NCBI GenBank assembly: GCA_009778945.1
Contig: WRFF01000026.1
Span: 1 to 14,826, forward strand
Length of the DNA stretch: 14,826 nt
Reading direction: 5' to 3'
Origin: Clostridiales bacterium
Lineage (GTDB): Bacteria; Bacillota; Clostridia; Peptostreptococcales; Anaerovoracaceae
The notes under the pieces are model-generated. The model was not told where the DNA came from, searched no databases, and was given only the letters and a program-made list of their open reading frames with translations. This document shows, in pieces, positions 7,930 to 14,207 of this stretch (its first letter is position 1; every line of letters starts with the position of its first letter). The position numbers and the translations under genes are program-made.

Positions 7930-7958
7930 TACCCACTATTTCGTAAGAATAGTGGGTA
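7930..7958. repeat. Perfect 11-bp inverted repeat between tRNA-Thr and int
   Basis: TACCCACTATT (7930-7940) and AATAGTGGGTA (7948-7958) are exact reverse complements around a 7-nt spacer. The strand that would leave an int transcript has no T-run after the stem, so a plain terminator is unlikely. Its place between the tRNA and the integrase stop suggests an integrase- or excisionase-binding site or part of the att region. Confidence 0.6.
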
Positions 7959-7996
7959 TGAAAGGATGTGTCCCGCGTGCCTGTTTTTCACTCCAG

Positions 7997-9307
7997 CTAC
8001 CGTTCCCGACTGTCTTTTTTCGCGGCTTTCCGCGCGGACGTTTTGCGGGGCATATCCTTTTCTTTGTCCGGCGATTTCGACTCTTTTTTCGCGTCAAGGA
8101 GTTGTTGCTTGATACTCGGCTTTTCCGTGTTTGTTTTTGAAAACAGGCTGTCGATTTTCGCGATTTGTTCATGCGCCGTCGTCCCCATGACATGGGAATA
8201 GGTGTTGAGTGTGAGCGTTACGTCGGAGTGACCGAGGATATCCTGAACGATCTTTGCAGGGACTTCGGCTTCGAGCATCCGCGTCGCGAACGTATGCCGC
8301 AGCGCGTGGAATGTGACGTGTTCGATTCCCGCCTTGTCGGAGATTTTGTCCATCATCTGCCGGACACGGCGCGGCTCTATCACTGTGCCGACATTGGAGC
8401 AGAAGACGAGGTCTCGCTCATTCCACGCCGACCCCGCTTGCGTTTTCTCCGCATCCTGCCTTTCTTTGTGGGCCTGCAATGCGGGGACGAGATTTTCGAG
8501 TATCGGGACGGTTCGCCGTCCGGCTTTTGTTTTGGGTTCCGAAAAGATGATTCTGGTTTCCTGTGTGTCCGGGTCTTTGACGCGCAGGACGGAGCTTTTC
8601 ACAGAAATGCTCTTTGTGCTGAAATTTATACAGTCCCAAGTGAGCGCGAGAATTTCTCCGCGCCTCATCCCCGTGGCGAGCGCGAGCGTATAGAGGGCTT
8701 CCAGCCTGTGGCCTTTGCAGGCCTCTATAAATTTTCTCTGCTCCTGCTCCGTCAGAATGCGAATTTCCTTTTGTCCCATCTTCGGAGCGACCGCCGACCT
8801 GACCGGGTTTGCCGCGATGAGTTGATTGCGGACGGCTTGCTCAAACGCGCCGGAGAGGATGATTTTCACTTTTTGAACCGTCCACGGCGCATAGGCTTTT
8901 CGCTTCCTCGTATCGGTTGCCATCTCGTTCAGTAATGTCTGGATATGCAGCGGCCTGATTTGCCTAAGCTCCATATTGCCAAGAGAGGGGCGTATATGCG
9001 TTTCGATGTTTTGGTGATAGCTGGCGTAGGTTGCCGGACGGACGCTGTTTTTCTTGTATTCTTTCATCCATGTGTCAAGCCATTCGCCGACCAATAAATC
9101 AGAAGCCATCAAATCCTGATCTTTATCCATACCGATATTTAGTATCAAGTCTCGCAGTTTACGCTTTGCTTCGCCCTGTGTGGGCGCGTAGACGGATTTT
9201 GTCACACGCTTCCCATAGTCGTCCGTGAAGCTGAACCGTCCTTCCCAAGAACCGTTTGGACGGCGGCGCAGAGAGCCGTCGCCTTTGTCACGCCTGATGT
9301 TTGCCAT
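7997..9307 (-). CDS. int: Tyrosine recombinase / phage-type integrase
   Basis: Site-specific recombinase that integrates and excises the element through a covalent phosphotyrosine intermediate. The 436-residue product has an N-terminal arm-binding domain (GDGSLRRRPNGSWEGRFS), a SAM-like core-binding domain (about 70-165, containing YASYHQNIETHIRPSLGN), and the catalytic domain. Catalytic residues are visible: R215 in ATGMRRGE, a lysine in the PKTKAGRRTVP hairpin, H334 and R337 in FHALRHTFATR, H360 in LGHSD, and nucleophile Y370 in LNTYSHV. The start at 9307 is chosen because AGGAGG precedes it by about 9-10 nt; an upstream in-frame codon at 9343 would add 12 residues without support. It overlaps the excisionase-like gene by 20 nt. 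Unusually, about 66 residues follow the nucleophile, ending in a long lysine/arginine-rich tail. The family resembles Tn916-like integrases. Confidence 0.95.
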   Translation of the reverse strand: MANIRRDKGDGSLRRRPNGSWEGRFSFTDDYGKRVTKSVYAPTQGEAKRKLRDLILNIGMDKDQDLMASDLLVGEWLDTWMKEYKKNSVRPATYASYHQNIETHIRPSLGNMELRQIRPLHIQTLLNEMATDTRKRKAYAPWTVQKVKIILSGAFEQAVRNQLIAANPVRSAVAPKMGQKEIRILTEQEQRKFIEACKGHRLEALYTLALATGMRRGEILALTWDCINFSTKSISVKSSVLRVKDPDTQETRIIFSEPKTKAGRRTVPILENLVPALQAHKERQDAEKTQAGSAWNERDLVFCSNVGTVIEPRRVRQMMDKISDKAGIEHVTFHALRHTFATRMLEAEVPAKIVQDILGHSDVTLTLNTYSHVMGTTAHEQIAKIDSLFSKTNTEKPSIKQQLLDAKKESKSPDKEKDMPRKTSARKAAKKDSRER

Positions 9308-9491
9308 CCACGCCGCCTCCTTTTCGCTTCCCGGCCTGCTCATTTACCCATTCCTGAAAGAGGTCTGCTGGGATGACAATGCGGTTTCCGACATAGATGG
9401 CAGGGAAACCTTTCTGCGTTACAAGCCTGTACGCGCTGTTTCTTCCAACGCCCAAAACACGCTGGATGTCTGCGACTGTATAAAAATTCAC
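9288..9491 (-). CDS. Excisionase-like helix-turn-helix protein
   Basis: A 67-residue protein with a winged-helix/MerR-like DNA-binding fold of the excisionase (AlpA/Xis) group. YTVADIQRVLGVGRNSAYRLV forms the helix-turn-helix, then FPAIYVGNRIVIPADLFQEWV gives the wing and closing helix, a standard pattern for small proteins that bend att DNA and set the direction of integrase. The GTG start at 9491 is backed by AAAGGAGG about 7-8 nt upstream. It is co-directional with and overlaps int, so the two are probably expressed together. A role as a transcriptional regulator of int is a possible alternative. Confidence 0.85.
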   Translation of the reverse strand: MNFYTVADIQRVLGVGRNSAYRLVTQKGFPAIYVGNRIVIPADLFQEWVNEQAGKRKGGGVDGKHQA

Positions 9492-9536
9492 TTCAAAGCC
9501 TCCTTTCCGTGATGAAATAACTGCCGGGGTTTTTGT

Positions 9537-9663
9537 CCCCTTAATAACTACACGGATTGAAAACGCGATTTTGGCAACACTTCGGCAGAGTTTTTGAAAA
9601 ATATTTTTTCGGGCCTTGAATTCTTGCCAAAAAGCCCTTATGAATCCGTGTAGTTATTAGGGG
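9537..9663. repeat. Large nested inverted repeat upstream of mobC
   Basis: The outer arms are 9537-9558 (CCCCTTAATAACTACACGGA and two more bases) and 9643-9663 (AATCCGTGTAGTTATTAGGG plus one base). They are reverse complements except for one extra T in the left arm. Inside, TTTTGGCAA (9569-9577) and TTGCCAAAA (9624-9632) form a second exact 9-bp pair. The whole can fold as a long two-tier hairpin or cruciform of about 127 nt. It lies between divergent genes, so it is not a terminator at a gene end. Confidence 0.8.
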
Positions 9664-9685
9664 ATAAAGAAGAACAGCAAGCATA

Positions 9686-9705
9686 GGAAGTGTGGCCACA
9701 CTTCC
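9686..9705. repeat. Perfect 20-bp palindrome
   Basis: GGAAGTGTGGCCACACTTCC is identical to its own reverse complement with no spacer. Located 22 nt after the large inverted repeat and about 86 nt before mobC, it suits a dimeric DNA-binding protein or a relaxosome element. Confidence 0.8.
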
Positions 9706-9748
9706 GAAAAACGCCTCGCCTACGCCATGCGTCGAAGCGATCTGCTTG

Positions 9749-9763
9749 TTGGGATAATCCCAA
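9749..9763. repeat. 15-bp palindrome with a -10-like core
   Basis: TTGGGAT-A-ATCCCAA has exact 7-bp arms around one base. Its centre contains GATAAT, similar to a -10 box about 33 nt before the mobC ATG, although no matching -35 is visible at 17 nt. It could be an operator placed over the mobC promoter. Confidence 0.55.
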
Positions 9764-9791
9764 ACCCTTAGTAATCGAAAGGCGGTGTAAA

Positions 9792-10121
9792 ATGAGCGGA
9801 CGGGAAAGAAAAGTGCTGATGAAATTCTTCGTCACGGAACAAGAGCGTGACATGATTTTTGAAAAAATGGGACTGTTGAACACAGAGAATCTTTCGGCCT
9901 ATCTGCGCAAGATGGCGATAGACGGATATATCATCAACGTCGATTATTCCGATATTAAGAAAATGACTGCGGAGATACAAAAAACCGGCGTGAACGTCAA
10001 CCAGATAGCGCGGCGCGTGAACGCGACCGGTAATGTATACGAGCAGGATATTAAGGAGATAAAAGAGAAGTTGGCCGAGATATGGCGGTTGCAAAGATTG
10101 GGTTTGTTAAAAGCGCGTTAG
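9792..10121 (+). CDS. mobC: MobC-like relaxosome accessory protein
   Basis: A 109-residue basic protein of the mobilisation MobC family, which binds oriT DNA and helps the relaxase to nick it during conjugative transfer. The N-terminal half (KVLMKFFVTEQERDMIFEKM, then NLSAYLRKMAIDGYII) resembles a ribbon-helix-helix DNA-binding region. The C-terminal half carries the MobC hallmark GVNVNQIARRVNATGNVYEQ followed by a charged helix. ATG 9792 is preceded by AAAGGCGGTG; a longer frame from 9690 begins inside the 20-bp palindrome and has no suitable site. A relaxase gene usually follows mobC; here the next gene is the unrelated ARH-HsdM fusion. Confidence 0.88.
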   Translation: MSGRERKVLMKFFVTEQERDMIFEKMGLLNTENLSAYLRKMAIDGYIINVDYSDIKKMTAEIQKTGVNVNQIARRVNATGNVYEQDIKEIKEKLAEIWRLQRLGLLKAR

Positions 10122-10157
10122 CCAAGGCTTTTTAGCGATGCGTTTTCCCTATTCTGC

Positions 10158-10186
10158 GTGAAATTTCAAGCCGTGTCTGATATAAT
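10158..10186 (+). promoter_or_regulatory. Promoter of the ARH-hsdM operon
   Basis: A perfect TATAAT (10181-10186) with an upstream TG (extended -10, TGA-TATAAT) is 17 nt from GTGAAA (10158-10163), a 4/6 match to the -35 consensus. It lies 33 nt before the operon start, in the 98-nt gap after mobC, so the cargo can be expressed independently of the transfer gene. Confidence 0.7.
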
Positions 10187-10203
10187 CGAAACCGTTATGC
10201 TTC

Positions 10204-10210
10204 AAGAAGG
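10204..10210 (+). promoter_or_regulatory. Ribosome-binding site of ARH-hsdM
   Basis: AAGAAGG lies 9 nt before ATG 10220. It supports translation from the N-terminus of the ADP-ribosylglycohydrolase domain, hence a real fusion protein. Confidence 0.65.
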
Positions 10211-10219
10211 TAAGAGTGA

Positions 10220-12634
10220 ATGATTGGCGCAATCATCGGAGATATTGTTGGCTCCCGGTTTGAGTGGAACAATATCAAGACCAAAGATTTTGAATTTCTG
10301 ACGTATCATTGCGCAGTTACAGATGACAGCATTATGAGCCTTGCTGTGGCAAAGGCTCTGCTTGATTGTAGCGGCGATTATACAGACCTTGGGACCGCCA
10401 CTGTCAAGTCTATGCAGGATGTTGGCCGCCCGTACCCAAATTGCGGCTACGGTGGGATGTTTCGTAAATGGATGTACTCTGACAACCCCTCGCCATACAA
10501 TAGCTTTGGTAATGGCGCGGCCATGCGTGTTTCTGCTTGTGGATTTGTGGCGAAAACGCTTGATGAAGCAATCGGACTTTCCCACAAAGTGACGGAAGTG
10601 ACGCACAATCATCCGGAAGGAATTAAAGGCGCGGAGGCAACCACTGTTTGTATTTTTCTCGCCCGCGAGGGGAAGAGCATTCTTGAAATACGCGACTATG
10701 TAAATAAACATTATTACCCGATGGACTTCACGCTTGATGGTATACGCGATACTTACAAATTCGACGTAACTTGTCAAGGTAGCGTACCGCAGGCAATAAT
10801 GGCGTTCTTGGAATCCTCTTCATACGAAGACGCGATACGAAACGCCATCTCCATCGGCGGAGATAGCGATACGCTCGCCGCTATCACGGGCGGTATTGCG
10901 GAAGCTTTTTATGGTGTCCCAACCGATATGCGCAAGCACGCGCTCACGTTTCTCGATGAACGATTGCTTGGCATACTCACAGACTTTGAAAATGAATATC
11001 CTCCGGCACTCGAAAAGGCGACAAACGAAATGCCCGTCAAGGTGAACGGGCGCAAGCGCAACATAAAAGGAAACTCCCGCGAGGAGGTCTTGCAAAATTC
11101 GTTTTTGACGGCAGATGAAGACTACGAAGCTTCGACAATTGCAAACGAGGAAACGACCAGTCAAAAACTGTTTCATCACTTATTTGAAGCCTGTAATATT
11201 TTGCGAGGCCCCATCAATCAGGACGAGTACAAAAGCTATGTCACGCCGATATTATTTTTCAAACGGCTGTCCGACGTTTACGACGAAGAAACGGCAAAAG
11301 CTCTCGAAGAGTCCGGCGGCGATGAAGAGTACGCTGCTTTTCCTGAAAACCATAGGTTCATTATTCCCGATGGATGTCATTGGAATAACGTACGGGAAGC
11401 AAGTGAGAATGTCGGCAAGGCAATCGTTGACGCTATGGCCGGAATCGAACGCGCCAATCCAGACACTTTGTTTGGTGTGTTTTCAAGTTTTGACGATGCC
11501 AACTGGACAGATAAAAGCAAGCTCTCTGACGAACGTCTCAAAGACCTCGTAGAGCACATGAGCAAAATCAAAGTCGGCAATGAAAACTACAATGCAGATG
11601 TGATGGGCGACGCTTATGAGTATCTCATCAAAAAATTTGCCGATCTCTCAAAGAAAAACGCAGGTGAGTATTACACTCCGCGCTCGATTGTGAAACTGCT
11701 CGTCATGCTCCTTGCGCCGAAAGCGGGCGAAACGGTTTACGACCCGGCTTGTGGCACGGGCGGTATGCTCATTGAGGCTATTCACTATATGCACAATGAC
11801 AAGAAAACCTACGGAAAAATATATGGACAGGAAAAGAACTTGTCCACATCTGCCATTGCCCGAATGAATTTGTTCCTGCACGGAGCGCAGGATTTCAAAA
11901 TTGCGCAAGGCGACACATTAAGAAGCCCACATTTCCTGCATCGTGGCGCTCTTATGACATTCGATTGCGTTATTGCAAATCCCCCGTTTTCGCTTAAAGC
12001 GTGGGGCGCGGAGCAATTTGCAAGCGACGTATACGGACGCAACCTTTGGGGGAGTCCAACTGACAGCAACGCGGATTTCGCTTGGCTCCAACACATGGTC
12101 AAATCTATCGACGCAAAAAATGGACGGCTGGCCGTCATTCTACCGCAGGGTGTGTTGTTTCGCGGGGGCAAAGAGGGGGATATTCGCAAGGCGATGATTG
12201 AATCCGACAAACTCGAATATGTCATTGCGCTAACGGGCGGCATCTTCTATTCTGCTGGTGTATCTGCTTGTATTCTTGTTTTGAATAACAACAAGCCGGA
12301 ATCGCATTGCGGCAATGTTTGCCTCGTGGACGCGACAAACATCTATACGGCGCAACGAGCGCAAAACATCATGACGGAAGAGAACGTTGACGAAGTATTC
12401 AAACTCTGCGTTGACTATACGGATGTAATAGAAAAGGCGAAAGTAGCAAGCCTTGACGATATACGCGAAAAGGGACACTCTTTATCGGTCAGCAGCTATA
12501 TTGAAAAAGCCGCGAAAGAAACTATTGCGCCAGCGGAAGTGAGGCGACAATTCTACGACGCGCTCAACGCCGCCTACGCTGCCGAGGCAAAATTTAAAGC
12601 TCTGTTGACAGAAGGCGGTTATATCCATGAGTAA
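10220..12634 (+). CDS. ADP-ribosylglycohydrolase fused to type I DNA methyltransferase subunit HsdM
   Basis: An 804-residue fusion in one uninterrupted frame. Residues 1 to about 262 form an ADP-ribosylglycohydrolase (ARH/DraG) domain, a fold that removes ADP-ribose from targets using two Mg ions. Its opening GAIIGDIVGS, metal site TDDS (34-37), GNGAAMRV (97-104), THNHPEGIKGAEA and GGDSDT (213-218) are all intact, so activity is expected. A polar linker follows (about 263-311). Residues about 312-804 are a complete HsdM: N-terminal helical domain (LFFKRLSDVYDEE, REASENVG), GEYYTPRSIV (482-491), the AdoMet-binding motif DPACGTGGM (508-516) and catalytic motif NPPF (587-590) of an N6-adenine methyltransferase. 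It is first in an operon and overlaps the next hsdM by 8 nt. What the ARH domain acts on (DNA, protein or small molecule) is unknown. An HsdM-only product from an internal start is a possible second form. Confidence 0.93.
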   Translation: MIGAIIGDIVGSRFEWNNIKTKDFEFLTYHCAVTDDSIMSLAVAKALLDCSGDYTDLGTATVKSMQDVGRPYPNCGYGGMFRKWMYSDNPSPYNSFGNGAAMRVSACGFVAKTLDEAIGLSHKVTEVTHNHPEGIKGAEATTVCIFLAREGKSILEIRDYVNKHYYPMDFTLDGIRDTYKFDVTCQGSVPQAIMAFLESSSYEDAIRNAISIGGDSDTLAAITGGIAEAFYGVPTDMRKHALTFLDERLLGILTDFENEYPPALEKATNEMPVKVNGRKRNIKGNSREEVLQNSFLTADEDYEASTIANEETTSQKLFHHLFEACNILRGPINQDEYKSYVTPILFFKRLSDVYDEETAKALEESGGDEEYAAFPENHRFIIPDGCHWNNVREASENVGKAIVDAMAGIERANPDTLFGVFSSFDDANWTDKSKLSDERLKDLVEHMSKIKVGNENYNADVMGDAYEYLIKKFADLSKKNAGEYYTPRSIVKLLVMLLAPKAGETVYDPACGTGGMLIEAIHYMHNDKKTYGKIYGQEKNLSTSAIARMNLFLHGAQDFKIAQGDTLRSPHFLHRGALMTFDCVIANPPFSLKAWGAEQFASDVYGRNLWGSPTDSNADFAWLQHMVKSIDAKNGRLAVILPQGVLFRGGKEGDIRKAMIESDKLEYVIALTGGIFYSAGVSACILVLNNNKPESHCGNVCLVDATNIYTAQRAQNIMTEENVDEVFKLCVDYTDVIEKAKVASLDDIREKGHSLSVSSYIEKAAKETIAPAEVRRQFYDALNAAYAAEAKFKALLTEGGYIHE

Positions 12635-14207
12635 GCGTATCACCCTTGAAGAACTGAAAAGCTATCTGTGGAACTCCGCCATCCTGCTTCGGACGAATAT
12701 TGACGCAGGTTCCTACAAACAGTACATCTTTCCGCTCCTTTTTTTCAAACGAATAAGCGATGTTTGGGACGAGGAATGCAATAACGCGATTGCGGAGTAT
12801 GGCGACGAGGAAGCTGTTTTCTTTCCTGAAATCCATCGCTTTGCGTTGCCGACAGGTCATCATTGGAGCGAAGTTCGCGAAGCAAGTGAAAATGTTGGCG
12901 TGGAAATCGTGAATGCTTTCCGTTCCATCGAACGCGCGAACGCTGATAAACTTATGGGCGTTTTTGGCGACGGCGCATGGACAAACAAAAACCGTTTACC
13001 GGACGAATTGCTCAAAGACTTGATAGAGCATTTCTCTACCTTGACGCTTTCGATTGAGAATTGCCCGGAAGATGAACTCGGGCAAGGCTATGAATATCTG
13101 ATACGAAAATTTGCCGATGATAGCGGTCACACGGCGCAGGAATTTTATACGAACCGTACCGTCGTACATTTGATGACGGAACTTCTCAAACCGCAGTCCG
13201 GTGAAGCGATATATGATCCGACGTGCGGGAGCGCCGGGATGCTTATTTCGTCCATTGCTTATCTCAAAGAGCAAGGTAAGGAGTGGCGCAACGTCAAGAT
13301 ATACGGACAAGAGATAAACGCGCTGACCTCGGCTATCGCCCGGATGAATTTGTTCTTGCATGGCGTAAAAGATTTTGAGATTGTCAACGACGACACCCTG
13401 ACAACTCCTGCATTCATAGAGCACGGTCAGCTCATGCAGTTTGACATGATTCTCGCAAATCCTCCGTATTCTATCAGCCAATGGAACCGCGAAGCGTTCG
13501 CTGCCGACAAATATGGGCGAAACGTCCTCGGCACCCCGCCACAGGGACGCGCTGACTACGCTTTTTTCCAGCACATTCTCAAAAGCCTGAACCCGCAGAC
13601 AGGACGTTGCGCAATCCTGTTTCCGCATGGCGTATTATTCAGAGCCGAAGAAAGCAGTATGCGCGAGAAGCTGATAAAGTTGGACTTGGTGGAGTGTATT
13701 ATCGGGCTTGGGGCGAATTTGTTTTACAACGCGCCGATGGAAGCCTGTATCGTTATTTGCAGGACGAACAAGGCTGCCGCACGGCGTGGACAGGTTCTCA
13801 TGATTAACGCGGTCAATGACGTAACGCGCAAGAATGCGTACAGCTACTTGGAGGACGCGCATATCAAGAAAATCGCGAACGCATACGAGAAGTACGTTGA
13901 TATTGACGGGTTCGCAAAAGTCATCACCATTGCGGATGCGGAGAGCAACAATTTTTCCCTGAACATTCCGCTTTACGTCAGAGAAGTTGTCGATGAAGAA
14001 TTGGTAGATTCTCGTACGGTAGATGAATGCGCGACAGCGTGGCTCGACAGCGCTTTTGAAATGCGGACAGCCTATGCGGATTTGAAGTCCCATTTTGACG
14101 ATGGGAAAGTTATCTACGTCTTTGAACCGCCGGAACTGCTCATGGTTGCCGAATCGACCGAGGAGGTCTATGACGCGGGGAGTGGAGGCGACGGCGATGA
14201 GGATTAG
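12627..14207 (+). CDS. hsdM: Second type I DNA methyltransferase subunit HsdM
   Basis: A 526-residue N6-adenine methyltransferase subunit, clearly paralogous to the HsdM half of the preceding fusion along its full length (shared blocks include LFFKR-SDV-DEE, REASENVG, SAIARMNLFLHG and GVLFR). The AdoMet motif DPTCGSAGM (197-205) and catalytic NPPY (278-281) are intact. The segment corresponding to GEYYTP in the upstream HsdM reads AQEFYTN here, losing a proline that is usually conserved. The C-terminus is an acidic glycine-rich tail (GSGGDGDED) whose codons also supply the ribosome-binding site of hsdS. It overlaps the fusion gene by 8 nt and hsdS by 11 nt, so the three subunits are probably made together. 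In known type I enzymes two identical M subunits bind one S; here two different M subunits could take the two places. Confidence 0.95.
   Translation: MSKRITLEELKSYLWNSAILLRTNIDAGSYKQYIFPLLFFKRISDVWDEECNNAIAEYGDEEAVFFPEIHRFALPTGHHWSEVREASENVGVEIVNAFRSIERANADKLMGVFGDGAWTNKNRLPDELLKDLIEHFSTLTLSIENCPEDELGQGYEYLIRKFADDSGHTAQEFYTNRTVVHLMTELLKPQSGEAIYDPTCGSAGMLISSIAYLKEQGKEWRNVKIYGQEINALTSAIARMNLFLHGVKDFEIVNDDTLTTPAFIEHGQLMQFDMILANPPYSISQWNREAFAADKYGRNVLGTPPQGRADYAFFQHILKSLNPQTGRCAILFPHGVLFRAEESSMREKLIKLDLVECIIGLGANLFYNAPMEACIVICRTNKAAARRGQVLMINAVNDVTRKNAYSYLEDAHIKKIANAYEKYVDIDGFAKVITIADAESNNFSLNIPLYVREVVDEELVDSRTVDECATAWLDSAFEMRTAYADLKSHFDDGKVIYVFEPPELLMVAESTEEVYDAGSGGDGDED

Larger units (their letters stand above)
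9492..9791. other. Symmetric noncoding region, candidate oriT / divergent control region
   Basis: The 300 nt between the leftward excisionase-like gene and rightward mobC hold no convincing gene but three symmetric structures (annotated separately): a nested inverted repeat, a perfect 20-bp palindrome, and a 15-bp palindrome. MobC proteins bind the transfer origin, and oriT commonly lies next to mobC and contains inverted repeats, so this is the best oriT candidate in the window. It must also contain the promoters of the divergent gene sets, which I could not place with confidence. A replication origin or operator cluster is an alternative. Confidence 0.5.

Noticed and set aside
8165..8935. 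A 256-codon plus-strand frame inside the integrase region
   Set aside because: Mirror of int; no domain and no ribosome-binding site, whereas int shows all catalytic residues.
9690..9791. Extended N-terminus for MobC
   Set aside because: The extra codons begin in a perfect palindrome, lack a ribosome-binding site and do not resemble the family; ATG 9792 has AAAGGCGGTG before it.
9492..9791. CRISPR array in the repeat-rich noncoding region
   Set aside because: The repeats are inverted and occur once each; there are no regularly spaced direct repeats.
10122..10157. Terminator after mobC (AGCC-AA-GGCT-TTTT)
   Set aside because: The stem is 4 bp with a 2-nt loop, too weak to call.
12627..14207. 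Second HsdM as an HsdR or a pseudogene
   Set aside because: It has no helicase or nuclease motifs, but has intact DPTCGSAGM and NPPY and no internal stop, so it is a complete M subunit.
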